The notes under the pieces are model-generated. The model saw only the letters and a program-made list of their open reading frames with translations. It had not been told where the DNA came from and did no database searches. 64,000 nucleotides of DNA from Winogradskyella psychrotolerans (GTDB taxonomy: Bacteria; Bacteroidota; Bacteroidia; Flavobacteriales; Flavobacteriaceae), in the NCBI RefSeq assembly GCF_018860545.1, contig NZ_JAHKPN010000002.1, positions 372,001 through 436,000 of the forward strand, read 5' to 3'. Positions 52,312-62,153 of the stretch are shown here, piece after piece. The translations under genes were made by a program, and so were the position numbers. How positions within the stretch are numbered: position 1 is the stretch's first letter; each line of letters begins with the position of its first letter.

Positions 52312-54747
52312 ATGATTGTGAGTTCACAAGTGAAGCGCAATAGCGTACATACTATTTTTTTATTTCTTTTTTTACAGTTAACTTTTGGGCAAACCGTTAC
52401 TGTTTTAACAGCCGATAGTCAAATGCCAATTCCTGGTGTTACACTTGTTAATCACATTAAAAGCAAAACCATTATTACCGATTCAAACGGCCAAGCATCG
52501 TTGTCGCTTTTCAATGCTAAGGAAATTATATATTTTAAGGATTTTTTATATGAAGAGGAACACTTCACCAAATCTGAAATCGTAAATAAGCAGGGCATTG
52601 TTTATCTTATGCTTAAAGTAGAAGGGCTAGATCAAATCGTTATTTCAGCTTCTAAGTTTGAACAACGTAAGAGGGATATTCCACAAACCATTGTTAATGT
52701 CAATGCTAAAGATATTGCTTTGTCTAATCCTCAAACGAGTGCCGATTTATTAGAAAACATTGGTAATATTTACATTCAGAAAAGTCAATTAGGTGGTGGA
52801 AGTCCTATGATTAGGGGTTTTTCTACAAACAGGCTTTTAATTGCTGTTGATGGTGTACGTATGAATAATGCTATTTTTAGAGGTGGTAATCTTCAAAATG
52901 TTATTGCTATAGATCCATTTTCGATACAACATACAGAGGTCACACTTGGAGCTGGTTCCGTGGTTTATGGCAGTGATGCGATTGGAGGAGTGATGAGCTT
53001 TTATACTAAAAAACCGCAGTTCTCTGAAACGGATGCTTTAGATTTTAGTGCTACGGCGTTAACACGATTCGCCTCTGCAAATACTGAAACAACAGGACAT
53101 TTGGATTTTAATTTAGGGTATAAGAAATGGGCGTTTTTGACGAGTGTGAGTTATACTGATTTTGATGATTTAAGAATGGGAAGTCATGGTCCTGATGATT
53201 ACTTGAGACCAGAATATGTCACCCGGCAAAATGGGGAAGATGTTATTGTTGCTAATCCAAACCCTAAAGTACAATCACCAACCGGTTACGATCAACTAAA
53301 TTTTATGCAAAAGGTGCGTTACAAATCTTCTGATGATTTAGATTTTGATTTAGGCTTGTATTATTCTACGACATCAGAATTTTCTAGATATGATAGACTC
53401 CTTCGTTATAGAGGAGATGAGCTACGTTCGGCTGAATGGAATTATGGACCACAAGAATGGTTTATGGGAAATTTTACGTTGACTAAATTGAGTAGTCGTT
53501 CTAATTTGTATGATAAGATTCAAACGACTTTAGCGTATCAGAATTTTAAGGAGAGTCGGGAGGATCGGGATTTTCAATCGGCTATTCGTGCTGTGAGAGC
53601 TGAATCTGTTGATGCCATTTCGTTTAATTTAGATTTAGAGAAAACGTTAAACCCTAAAACAAGTTTGTTTTATGGGCTAGAATACTTACATAATACGGTG
53701 CATTCCGATGGGTATGATACCAACATAGAAACGAATCAGAATTCAGTTAGCCTTACGCGCTATCCGGATGGTTCTACGTGGCAGTCTGTTGCTGCTTATG
53801 CCAGTTTAAAGCATAAACCGAATTCTAAATTTGTGTTTCAGTCTGGTCTTCGTTTTAATCAGGTGATTGCGAAAGCTGATTTTACGGCCAATAATGTGTT
53901 TTTAAATTTGCCTTTTGATGATGCTGAGGTGAATACAGGAGCTTTAACAGGAACCGTTGGTATTACGTGGTCTCCAAGTGATGTCATTCAATGGAAGCTT
54001 AATGCCTCTACGGCGTTTAGAGCTCCAAATATTGACGATATTGGTAAGGTGTTTGATAGCGAACCTGGAGCTGTTGTGGTACCTAATAAAGACTTAAAAG
54101 CAGAATACGCTTATAGTGGTGAGTTGGGTTTAAAGTTGAATTTTGAACATAAAGTCATTATAGATTTAGCGACCTATTATACCTTTTTAGATAATGCTTT
54201 AATACGACGCGATTATGAGCTCAATGGTGAAACCGAAATGGTTTACAATGGAGAGTTAAGTACGATTCAGGCGATACAGAATGCGTCTAAAGCCTGGATT
54301 TATGGTTTTGAAGCAGGTATAGACATTAACTTCACCAAACAATTAAAACTCCGTTCGCAGTATAATGTTATTGGTGGTACAGAAGATAATAATGGAGTAG
54401 AAGAACCGGTACGGCATGTGGCCCCTAATTTTGGACGCACGCATTTGGTTTGGAAAAAGAACTCGGTATTGTTTGATGCCTTTGTGGTTTATAACAGCAC
54501 CCTAGACTTTAATCAAATGGCTCCTTCAGAAACGGCTAAGGATTATATTTACGCTTTAGATGCTGATGGAAATCCCTATGCACCGTCTTGGTATACGCTT
54601 AATTTTAGAACGCAATATCAGTATAATGACCAGCTTAGTGTCACGGCTAGTTTAGAAAATATAACGGATCAACGTTATCGGCCATACTCTTCGGGAATTA
54701 CTGCTGCAGGTCGGAATTTTATTCTCGCTTTAAAATATACCCTCTAG
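52312..54747 (+). CDS. TonB-dependent receptor, hemoglobin/transferrin-receptor-like
   Basis: 811 residues. Signal segment TIFLFLFLQLTFGQ, a short carboxypeptidase-D-like domain (about 28-100), plug (about 125-235, SPMIRGFSTNRLLIAVDGVR, GGNLQNVIAIDPFSIQHTEV, GSVVYGSDAIGGVMSF), then the barrel ending in ITAAGRNFILALKYTL. The wording of the plug resembles TonB receptors of the hemoglobin/transferrin class, so iron or heme uptake is plausible, but the ligand is not proved. It starts 24 bp after recO and may be read through from it. Confidence 0.92.
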   Translation: MIVSSQVKRNSVHTIFLFLFLQLTFGQTVTVLTADSQMPIPGVTLVNHIKSKTIITDSNGQASLSLFNAKEIIYFKDFLYEEEHFTKSEIVNKQGIVYLMLKVEGLDQIVISASKFEQRKRDIPQTIVNVNAKDIALSNPQTSADLLENIGNIYIQKSQLGGGSPMIRGFSTNRLLIAVDGVRMNNAIFRGGNLQNVIAIDPFSIQHTEVTLGAGSVVYGSDAIGGVMSFYTKKPQFSETDALDFSATALTRFASANTETTGHLDFNLGYKKWAFLTSVSYTDFDDLRMGSHGPDDYLRPEYVTRQNGEDVIVANPNPKVQSPTGYDQLNFMQKVRYKSSDDLDFDLGLYYSTTSEFSRYDRLLRYRGDELRSAEWNYGPQEWFMGNFTLTKLSSRSNLYDKIQTTLAYQNFKESREDRDFQSAIRAVRAESVDAISFNLDLEKTLNPKTSLFYGLEYLHNTVHSDGYDTNIETNQNSVSLTRYPDGSTWQSVAAYASLKHKPNSKFVFQSGLRFNQVIAKADFTANNVFLNLPFDDAEVNTGALTGTVGITWSPSDVIQWKLNASTAFRAPNIDDIGKVFDSEPGAVVVPNKDLKAEYAYSGELGLKLNFEHKVIIDLATYYTFLDNALIRRDYELNGETEMVYNGELSTIQAIQNASKAWIYGFEAGIDINFTKQLKLRSQYNVIGGTEDNNGVEEPVRHVAPNFGRTHLVWKKNSVLFDAFVVYNSTLDFNQMAPSETAKDYIYALDADGNPYAPSWYTLNFRTQYQYNDQLSVTASLENITDQRYRPYSSGITAAGRNFILALKYTL

Positions 54748-54851
54748 TCTTTTGGTGTTTCTCGTATAAGCATCCTATTTATGACGGTTATTTGACTTTC
54801 AGCTGACCGAAATATTAGCGGAGGTTCATACGCCTTATAGACGGTTCACAT

Positions 54852-54993
54852 CCGAAGGAGACCTGGAGTAGATGCGGAGTAGACCCGAATTAAACACGGG
54901 TGAACCTCATTTATCATCCGCTCTTTATCCGAATATCACCCGAGTATGACCCGAGTATGACCCGAGTATGACCCGAGGTTACTATGGGTGAAC
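54852..54993. repeat. Degenerate 11-bp periodic repeat array
   Basis: Units phased at 11 bp run from 54852, such as CCGAAGGAGAC, CTGGAGTAGAT, GCGGAGTAGAC, CCGAATTAAAC and CCGAATATCAC. They then become three perfect copies of CCGAGTATGAC (54940-54972) and trail off through CCGAGGTTAC and TATGGGTGAAC. A few units are 10 or 12 bp. The array covers about 142 bp, near the helical pitch. It lies in the gap after the TonB receptor gene. Confidence 0.8.
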
Positions 54994-55046
54994 CCAAATG
55001 AAGCTTTGGTTGGGATTCTTGTTGCGACTTTACCACCTCTGGCCTA

Positions 55047-55082
55047 AAACAAAATAAGCCGCATTTTTTAGATGCGACTTAT
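55047..55082 (-). terminator. Terminator of the 1862-residue T9SS cargo gene
   Basis: On the minus strand ATAAG-T-CGCAT and ATGCG-G-CTTAT form two 5-bp stems separated by one mismatch, closing on a 7-nt loop, followed by TTTTGTTTT. It lies 25 bp past the stop codon. Confidence 0.7.
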
Positions 55083-55107
55083 ATTTCAAAATATATAGCG
55101 TGTTTAT

Positions 55108-58100
55108 TTAGTTCTGTTTAATAGCTTTTTTACTGATGACCTGTCCGTTGGATAGGGTTATTTTAGCAATGTAAGTCGCGATACTTAATTTGGATAAGTT
55201 ATAAACCTCAGTAGAAGTATTGCCTTGTAAGCTATAAATGATGCGTCCTGTAACGTCTATAATAGCGACGTGTTTTATGGTGTGGTTGTTTCCAACTTTA
55301 AATTGAACATCGCCATGTTGTAATTCTGTAATCGTTACGTCATTAGCTTCAACTATGTTGTCGTCTATAGAGAGTGTAGTTGGTGTAAATACAATTTCAA
55401 AACGGTCGTTGAATTCACCTGTTTCTGAAGTGAAGGTGTAGTCTGAAGTTTTAAGGTTGTGAAATGTATTGAGTTCATTGTCCTTAATGTACACCGCGTT
55501 TTCTGTCATAAAAGCACCTTCAAATTGTGCAATAGAAAAGGTATATAATGTAGCAACATCTATAGAAGTATAAAAACCTAATGGAATAACTTCATCCAGT
55601 GTTAGACTATTTGGATTTTTACCTTGGATTGCTAATTTTTCATCGGAATCTGGAATTAACGTATAGATTGCAGAATGCGAAGAGGTTATTCCGTTTTTTG
55701 GAGCATCGAAATACATACCATCATAGGCATCCGTAGCATATTCTAAATAACCAATTAAAACTTGACTAAACACACCGTTATCTGATGTTAGATTTACCCA
55801 TAGTTTATTTATGGCATTAGTTTCATTACTGTTTCTGAAAAATTGATTATTATCACCTGTAACGCGCATGGAGTTATTAAAAATTAGGTCTGCTGTTTGT
55901 ATGTCTTCAGTAGGAACAGGAGATGGTAATACGGTGGTTGAAGTTGCGTTATTATCCATAGAAATAAAGAAACCTTGACCAGAGGGGATAAATCTGCTCG
56001 GGATTGTAGAATCGCCTCCATTCTCTTGAGCTGCGGTTTGTCCTGTACCATTAATAATGGCATAGTCTGAATCAGAAAAATTTAGGTTTTGACTCCCATT
56101 TGTAGTATCAGAAGGTGCGGTATTTTGAGACCATAAATATATAGCACCTTCAATAATAGGATTAGGTTCGGATATTTCTTCGTCAATAAGCCCTACGTTA
56201 GTCGCTAAAAAGACATCTGCACTTATAGCAGAAGGGTATGGGTTGCCAACAAAATTCCAATTGTTATCACCCATTTCTTCGTCATTTCGATATAAAGGCA
56301 CTGTGATAACACCATTATTAAAAAGACCAGAAAATGTGTAGCGTATTCTACAAGTTGGTCCAGGACATCCAGGGGTACTTGAAAATACACTAGGATCATG
56401 CGTTGCTGCATAACCTACTCCAGGGGTTAAATATGTTGTAGAAATACTGCCCCAATCATCGCCATTATCATCAATATCATCAACCCCTGCTCCAACTGTA
56501 GCGGTATCATCATTAGCAGTCTCATATGTTGAGTCTCTGAAGTATTCAGCATTGTATTGAAAGCGTTTGTAAGGACTCGCAAGTGCTAAACCATTAGCTG
56601 GGGTTTCTTGAAAAACAGGTGAACTCCAGTAGGTGTATTCGTACCAGTTATTAGAAGAGGCTGTGAGTTTGCTAACCTTAAGATTTGTAGGTGTTGTTGC
56701 TGTGACATTTCCTAAATCGTTAATTTGAACAAATGAGCCTTGGGGTTCAATCTCAATAGCTCCGTCAGTTCCGTTAACTGTTAAATCGTTTGTGACTTCA
56801 ACAAAATCGCCATCACCAATAGCTAATGTAACGTCATTTACAATTAAACTACAAGCACTAAAACTACCTTCTACTAAAGTATCATAATTGCCATTAAGGG
56901 TTACTGCGCTATTAATAGTTGGTGGTGTTGACCAAGACGTGCCGTCCCATTCGGAAACAAGAACCTCTAGTTTCGCTGCATTAGATGCTTTATAGCAGGT
57001 AGCACTATCTTCTCTTAATTGGCAATAGTATTGGTATCCGTTTAAGCCTGTAGAATTAGCGATAGTTAAGGTTGCGGATTGCTGACCTGAGTAATCTGTA
57101 TTACTCGGTAAAATTTCTGTCCATGTTGCTATTCCAGGGGCGTTGTAATACCATTGGTAGGTGAGTTCCTGAGAATCATCTCCTTCGTCATAGCCTTCTG
57201 TTCCTGATATCGTAAAGCTTGCAGAGAATTCACACTCAAAATCGGCATCTACTGGTTGTAAGGTTATAGTAGGAGGTGAACCAGCTGAGAAATCATACGC
57301 ACCAATATTTGTATAGTCCACAGGGGTCATACTATCCCAATCGTTAGAATCCCAAGTGGTACTCGGAGCTGTAATTCCTGTGTTTTTTCTTCGGTATGTG
57401 TAATCGTTGTTTGAGATGGTAAACGTAGTACCCGAAGTATTTCCCCATAAATCTACCCAGGTTTCAGTTGTGCCATCGTCGTGGTAGAGTCTAATATTGT
57501 CATTGTCATTAATACCACCAAAAGCATAAAATTCATCCGCAGTATGTCCGCCTTCAGGGTCTGTAGCATCAGCTCCTCCAATAGCAATTACATAGGTTGT
57601 ATTGTTAGGCATACTTCCTGATAAATCGCCAACATTTCCACTAGCCCCCGCATTACCATTATTATGAATACGAATTTCATAGTGTTCAAGATTGACTGTT
57701 GTTCCTGTGCCGTTATACAGTTCTATATAAGAGTGAGAACCAGAACCGGCATCGGTGACTTCACTGATAAATAAATCTGTAGGGGTTATTCCGCCAGACC
57801 CTTCGCAAGAACCGATAACATTATCTATTACGGTAAAGGCGCCGTTGCTTTGGCAATTGATTGCGTTGGTAATAACGATATTAGATGAGACGGCTCCCGT
57901 TGGAATATTAAACTCTATTTGGGTTGTTGAAATGGATGTATGAGGAATTATGGCTCCATCATATTCTACCGTAGTAGATCCGTCTAAGTTTGTGCCTGTT
58001 ACCGTTACAGTGGTGTTAATTGGCCCAGTAAGCGGTGTCATTATATTTGATGACGCCTCGCAAATGGCTTCTCCTCTAATTGCAAATTCATAGATTTCTT

Positions 58101-60696
58101 CACCTTCACCATCAGCACTATCGTTGTTTGTAATTCTTACTGTTGCGTTTCTGGTGCCAGCTACTGAAATTGGGGCAAAAGTAACATCGAATGTTATTTC
58201 CGAGTACGGTGTGACAGTTAAAGGCAAACTAGAAGGTAAGGTGACATAAAAATCTGCTGCATCTGTGCCTACAATTTGAATATTACTTACGGATAAATCT
58301 ACGGCTCCTAAGTTTTCGATAATGAAGGATTTAGTTTGCGATTCTACGGAAACAATTTGATCGCTAAATTCCGTGTTGTCGAGGTAACTTGGTGTGGTAT
58401 CTCCATTAGCTATATCTGGAAAAGCACCGATATCTCCTTCTATATTTATTTCTGGTTCTAACACTGCACAAGGAGAAATTAAAGTATTTGTACCTGGGCT
58501 ACCTCCATCAGGGACCGCTTGCCAATTGGTGTCTGTATCTGAGTTGTCTAAGGTTGTATCTATTATATGAAATGTAGACCCGTTACCATCTGTTGAAAAA
58601 TCATCATTGTCATCATATTGTACGTCATCTATGGTGGTAAAACCATCTGCGGCAACTAAGGTAATTGTAGCACTATCGTTTACAAGTTTGTTTGTGTTGG
58701 TTGTAGAAGCAGGAATACCATAGTCTGGAGTAAATGGGCAATCGTTGTTATAAACACCATCTCCATTGCTCCCTAGAGAAACTGTAATACAATCTCCATC
58801 AGCAATTATGGTGCCCGTAGAGGGAAAGGTAAATCGGGTTGATCCGTTCACTTCAATGGTATAGTCGTTTAAATATTGTGGACTACCAGAGGTATTACAG
58901 ATTTCTATCCACTCATCGTCACCACCAGTGGAATTATACATAATTTCTGTTATTACGACATCTGCTAATCCTGGGACATCGTTGTCTGTAATGGTCACTG
59001 TATGTGTTGTTAATCCGCCAAGCGTTGCCGCGTCTCCTCCAGTAGGATTGCTAAGATTTAAAATAATGGTCTCATCAGACTCTATATCGGTATCGTCGTT
59101 AGAAATATAGATGGTAACACACTGATCTGCGGTACTACCGGGAGGGAATGTGAGTGTTTGAGGAAAGCTAATTGCGGCAGGAGTGCCTGCACCATCGTCG
59201 TAATCGGTTCCGTTGGTTGCCGTACTGGCTCCATCTAAGGTGATGTCTACGGTGGTTGCATTGCTTGCTGATTCATTGGCGATAGCGACACAAACATCTA
59301 TAAAAAGGCCATCTTCTGTTAGTGTAGAGCTCGTTGATACAAAATTTACTTGTGTATCAGTAGAACCTGCAAGAACACTAATTGTGTAGTCTTCCACAGA
59401 GCCCCAGCTAAAGGTGCCACATGGTGAAATTGAACTCGCATCCGCACTTTCGTTTTGTACGATTCGCATTCTGTAATCTCCAATTGCTTGCGCTGCAGGT
59501 ATATTTATTGTTATGTTTTCTGTTACATTACCGCCAGAGACGGCTACATCTACGGTTGTTATTTCTTCATCCGTATCATCAAAATCTCCATCATTATTCC
59601 AATCTATCCAAACTCCACCAGCTCCATCATATTGACCGCCGTTATCACAATCACCGAATTCTACACTTAATGTATAACTCCCTCCTGCATTTAAATCTGC
59701 ACGCATTGCTGTGTAATTGTTAATTACACCGCCAGATCCCCCTGTGCAATTATCGGTAGTATTGTTAGTAATACTTAGAGATTCACCAATTAAGGTTACA
59801 TTTTCAATTTCAGAATCAGCATTACTTGTTGGGCCTGCATTACAATAGATATCTACTACATCTCCAGTTAAGGAGACTGTTTTTGTTGATGCACCTGTGC
59901 TTGTAATATCGACATCGTCTGTATAAGTACCAACCGCTTTTCCTGATATTAATCTTGCATAAATGGTTGTAGAAGCTACTGCACCACTGCTCTCAGTTAA
60001 GGTAATAGAGTTTGTAAACCCAGTCCCAGAAGTTAACGAAATTTCAAAATCGGTTGGTGCTGTGATTACAATATCATTGGTTAAATCTGTTCCTTCTACC
60101 GTAAAAGTGTCCTCAGAAGAGGGAGGCATATCATAAAAATAATCTAAGCCTGTAATCGTTGTTGGTGCTGCAGTTATAGTTGGGCCAGCTGGGCCTGCTA
60201 GTTTGTATAATTGTAATTCTTGTTGGCCAGCATTTCCATAGCATGCAAATCTTGGAGCTGCTGAATTGTAAGACAGTTGTCTTGATGAATTATCAACATT
60301 TCTAACGGTAAATTTGCCACTGCTATAAGAAAAAGTCCATCTTTGTTCATCGTCGGATACGGCAGAGACGGCATAGGCGCGATTTTGTGTGCCAGTATAT
60401 GATACGTATATGCTACTGTCTTCATTAAAAATGGTTCTGCCTGATCCATTGGTTTCAATTTTCCAAACAATTGAGACATCTGGATTTGTAATATCACCAC
60501 CAACTGGTGAAATAGCCGAATGACCAAAATAATCACCACTGGTATTATTCATAGCAAATTCATCTTCTTGGTTTGTGATAACATAGTCACCATCTGTGAG
60601 TTCTGCTAAACTTGTAATCTTAGTATAAGTTTGTCCATAACCAGACAAGCTAAAACATAGGAATGCTATAAAAATAAGGGAGTAGTTTTTTATCAT
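55108..60696 (-). CDS. Large T9SS-secreted multidomain protein
   Basis: 1862 residues. Signal peptide NYSLIFIAFLCFSLSGYGQ. Domains in order: an N-terminal beta domain (23-165), a GEVED-type domain ending CGTFSWGSVEDYTISV (about 285-445), a Calx-beta domain (about 447-575, ending THTVTITDND), a first lamin-tail-like domain (VVITEIMYNSTGGDDEWIEI, about 578-750), an IPT/TIG-like segment (about 880-960), a second lamin-tail-like domain (LFISEVTDAGSGSHSYIELY, about 975-1110), and a C-terminal T9SS type A sorting domain (AIIDVTGRIIYSLQGNTS to SKKAIKQN). It is probably exported and surface-attached. Ligand or enzyme activity is not evident. Monocistronic. Confidence 0.9.
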   Translation of the reverse strand: MIKNYSLIFIAFLCFSLSGYGQTYTKITSLAELTDGDYVITNQEDEFAMNNTSGDYFGHSAISPVGGDITNPDVSIVWKIETNGSGRTIFNEDSSIYVSYTGTQNRAYAVSAVSDDEQRWTFSYSSGKFTVRNVDNSSRQLSYNSAAPRFACYGNAGQQELQLYKLAGPAGPTITAAPTTITGLDYFYDMPPSSEDTFTVEGTDLTNDIVITAPTDFEISLTSGTGFTNSITLTESSGAVASTTIYARLISGKAVGTYTDDVDITSTGASTKTVSLTGDVVDIYCNAGPTSNADSEIENVTLIGESLSITNNTTDNCTGGSGGVINNYTAMRADLNAGGSYTLSVEFGDCDNGGQYDGAGGVWIDWNNDGDFDDTDEEITTVDVAVSGGNVTENITINIPAAQAIGDYRMRIVQNESADASSISPCGTFSWGSVEDYTISVLAGSTDTQVNFVSTSSTLTEDGLFIDVCVAIANESASNATTVDITLDGASTATNGTDYDDGAGTPAAISFPQTLTFPPGSTADQCVTIYISNDDTDIESDETIILNLSNPTGGDAATLGGLTTHTVTITDNDVPGLADVVITEIMYNSTGGDDEWIEICNTSGSPQYLNDYTIEVNGSTRFTFPSTGTIIADGDCITVSLGSNGDGVYNNDCPFTPDYGIPASTTNTNKLVNDSATITLVAADGFTTIDDVQYDDNDDFSTDGNGSTFHIIDTTLDNSDTDTNWQAVPDGGSPGTNTLISPCAVLEPEINIEGDIGAFPDIANGDTTPSYLDNTEFSDQIVSVESQTKSFIIENLGAVDLSVSNIQIVGTDAADFYVTLPSSLPLTVTPYSEITFDVTFAPISVAGTRNATVRITNNDSADGEGEEIYEFAIRGEAICEASSNIMTPLTGPINTTVTVTGTNLDGSTTVEYDGAIIPHTSISTTQIEFNIPTGAVSSNIVITNAINCQSNGAFTVIDNVIGSCEGSGGITPTDLFISEVTDAGSGSHSYIELYNGTGTTVNLEHYEIRIHNNGNAGASGNVGDLSGSMPNNTTYVIAIGGADATDPEGGHTADEFYAFGGINDNDNIRLYHDDGTTETWVDLWGNTSGTTFTISNNDYTYRRKNTGITAPSTTWDSNDWDSMTPVDYTNIGAYDFSAGSPPTITLQPVDADFECEFSASFTISGTEGYDEGDDSQELTYQWYYNAPGIATWTEILPSNTDYSGQQSATLTIANSTGLNGYQYYCQLREDSATCYKASNAAKLEVLVSEWDGTSWSTPPTINSAVTLNGNYDTLVEGSFSACSLIVNDVTLAIGDGDFVEVTNDLTVNGTDGAIEIEPQGSFVQINDLGNVTATTPTNLKVSKLTASSNNWYEYTYWSSPVFQETPANGLALASPYKRFQYNAEYFRDSTYETANDDTATVGAGVDDIDDNGDDWGSISTTYLTPGVGYAATHDPSVFSSTPGCPGPTCRIRYTFSGLFNNGVITVPLYRNDEEMGDNNWNFVGNPYPSAISADVFLATNVGLIDEEISEPNPIIEGAIYLWSQNTAPSDTTNGSQNLNFSDSDYAIINGTGQTAAQENGGDSTIPSRFIPSGQGFFISMDNNATSTTVLPSPVPTEDIQTADLIFNNSMRVTGDNNQFFRNSNETNAINKLWVNLTSDNGVFSQVLIGYLEYATDAYDGMYFDAPKNGITSSHSAIYTLIPDSDEKLAIQGKNPNSLTLDEVIPLGFYTSIDVATLYTFSIAQFEGAFMTENAVYIKDNELNTFHNLKTSDYTFTSETGEFNDRFEIVFTPTTLSIDDNIVEANDVTITELQHGDVQFKVGNNHTIKHVAIIDVTGRIIYSLQGNTSTEVYNLSKLSIATYIAKITLSNGQVISKKAIKQN

Positions 60697-60962
60697 AGGG
60701 ATAGTTGGGATAATTAATCAATTAATACCGACCAAAGATAAATTAAATAGTCTGTCAGTCAGTGTCTTGAAAAGTAGGTAATTATTAACAAATTGTTATG
60801 ATTTATAACAAGTTATCTTTGAAGTGCATAAATCACCGATAAAATGTAAGTGGTTGGGTGGTGGTGGTGTTTTGTTGTGCGCTCAATATCTGTTTAATTA
60901 TGCCTTTTATTTCCATTTTAAAAGACCTTATAATGTTGTAATCTATTGTATTTTTGAACTGC

Positions 60963-61436
60963 ATGGATGTCAATAAAACATATACGGTAGACGAGGCGCG
61001 CAAAAAACTAGAGCATTATTGTGCCTACCAAGAGCGTTGCCATAAAGAGGTACGGCAAAAACTGCGTGATATGCATATGATTCCGGAAGCCATTGATGTG
61101 ATTATGGTGCATCTCATTGAAGATAATTTTTTGAATGAAGAACGCTTTGCTCAGGCGTTTGTGCGTGGGAAATTTAGGATTAAGAAATGGGGTAAAAACC
61201 GTTTGGTGCGCGAGTTGAAGTTTCGGGATATTTCTAAATACAGTATTGATACCGCTTTAAAGGAAATTGATCTGGATGATTATTATAGCACCTTAGATGA
61301 GCTGGTGCAAAAACGTGTGGCTCAGGTTAAAGAACCTAATGTGTATAAGAAGAAGAAAAAGGTGGCGGATTATTTGTTGTATCGGGGTTGGGAATCGGGT
61401 TTGGTTTATGAGAAGTTGCGGGAGTATCTTGGGTGA
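60963..61436 (+). CDS. recX: Regulatory protein RecX
   Basis: 157 residues from the ATG at 60963; an upstream TTG frame adds 3 residues and is unlikely. The RecX three-helix repeats are visible: YTVDEARKKLEHYCAYQERC then HKEVRQKLRDMHM, LIEDNFLNEERFAQAFVRGK, and KKKVADYLLYRGWESGLVYE. RecX modulates RecA filaments. It stands alone, with a TATTTTTG stretch at 60949-60956 resembling the flavobacterial -7 box (TAnnTTTG) very close to the start, though no matching TTG -33 element lies at the expected distance. Confidence 0.9.
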   Translation: MDVNKTYTVDEARKKLEHYCAYQERCHKEVRQKLRDMHMIPEAIDVIMVHLIEDNFLNEERFAQAFVRGKFRIKKWGKNRLVRELKFRDISKYSIDTALKEIDLDDYYSTLDELVQKRVAQVKEPNVYKKKKKVADYLLYRGWESGLVYEKLREYLG

Positions 61437-61463
61437 TTGTTAGGAGTTGTGGTTTGATTATGT

Positions 61464-61490
61464 GGATTCCTGCCTTCGCAGGAATGACAG
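61464..61490 (+). repeat. REP-like palindrome, orientation a
   Basis: GGATTCCTGC, loop CTTC, GCAGGAATGACAG. The stem ATTCCTGC/GCAGGAAT is identical to those of the right-edge array. It lies 27 bp after the recX stop, in the space before a bidirectional terminator. Confidence 0.9.
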
Positions 61491-61541
61491 ATATTGTGTG
61501 GGAATGATTGTTGGTGGTTGTTGGTTTTACTTTGTAAAATG

Positions 61542-61588
61542 AAAAAAGCCTTTTCAATGCTGATGTTATCAGGTGAAAAGGCTTTTAT
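61542..61588. terminator. Bidirectional terminator between recX and barrel gene
   Basis: AAAAGCCTTTTCA (61544-61556) and TGAAAAGGCTTTT (61574-61586) form a 13-bp perfect stem with a 17-nt loop and A/T tails on both sides. It separates recX from the convergent outer-membrane gene. Confidence 0.92.
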
Positions 61589-61607
61589 TATGTGTTGTAA
61601 TTAGGGT

Positions 61608-62102
61608 CTATAGGTTAAATACAGCTCCTAGGTTTAATGTGAATTGGTTGTGTATATCAATGACGTCATCAGCATCATATTTTGCTAAAGGAAAGTTAGC
61701 TTCTGTAAAAACACCAAAGCCTTCTGTAAAGAAATAACGTGCGCCAACATGACCACCAAAATTCTTAAGACTTAAATTTAATCCAGGATACAAATCAAAA
61801 TTTTCATCAATGTTAATCACGTTACCTAGGTTAGCGTTAAAACGTGCTTTTAAATCAAAACGATCTCCGAAATCTAAATCTTCGATGCCATCAGCACCTC
61901 CTAAAGAATAAGAAGACGATACACCAACAGAGATGTTTTCACCTAAGCCGTGATCGAAACTTACATTAATTCCTGTAGCGTAATCTTGAATATTAGCACC
62001 AACTTGGAATTTCTGGTCTCCTTTACCTTCAAAGGCTTGCGCATTACTAAAACTAAACGCTAATAAAGCGACAATTAGTAGAATATTTTTCATGTTTTTC
62101 AT
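61608..62102 (-). CDS. Small outer-membrane beta-barrel-like protein
   Basis: 164 residues. Signal peptide KNILLIVALLAFSFSNAQA; the first or the second ATG (codon 4) may be the start. The mature protein has eight or so alternating strands (KFQVGANIQDYATGINVSFD, NISVGVSSSYSLGG, NLSLKNFGGHVGARYFF) and ends in FTLNLGAVFNL, a barrel-type closing strand. It resembles small flavobacterial barrels, possibly DUF6646, but I cannot confirm that. Monocistronic. Confidence 0.8.
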   Translation of the reverse strand: MKNMKNILLIVALLAFSFSNAQAFEGKGDQKFQVGANIQDYATGINVSFDHGLGENISVGVSSSYSLGGADGIEDLDFGDRFDLKARFNANLGNVINIDENFDLYPGLNLSLKNFGGHVGARYFFTEGFGVFTEANFPLAKYDADDVIDIHNQFTLNLGAVFNL

Positions 62103-62153
62103 TTTAAAATAGGGGTCAAATATACAAATAGTATTTAATTAATGGTCAGAAAT

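Larger units (their letters stand above)
54748..55107. other. Non-coding gap with periodic array and terminator
   Basis: 360 bp with no gene on either strand that I can support. It is visibly richer in G and C than the surroundings. It contains the 11-bp-periodic array at 54852-54993 and a terminator for the T9SS cargo gene at 55047-55082. Between 54748 and 54851 I see no further structure beyond scattered GGTTCA and CCGA words. Confidence 0.6.

Noticed and set aside
54748..55107. Possible CRISPR-like array
   Set aside because: The units are 11 bp with no spacers of uniform length and no cas genes; the pattern is a simple tandem array.
59421..59723. Plus-strand frame of 100 residues within the T9SS cargo gene
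   Set aside because: Antisense shadow of a long, well-supported gene, with extreme Leu/His/Tyr composition.
61336..61557. Minus-strand frame of 73 residues opposite the 3' end of recX
   Set aside because: It overlaps recX antisense and translates a REP element (VIPAKAGIHI) and low-complexity proline stretches; no family signal.
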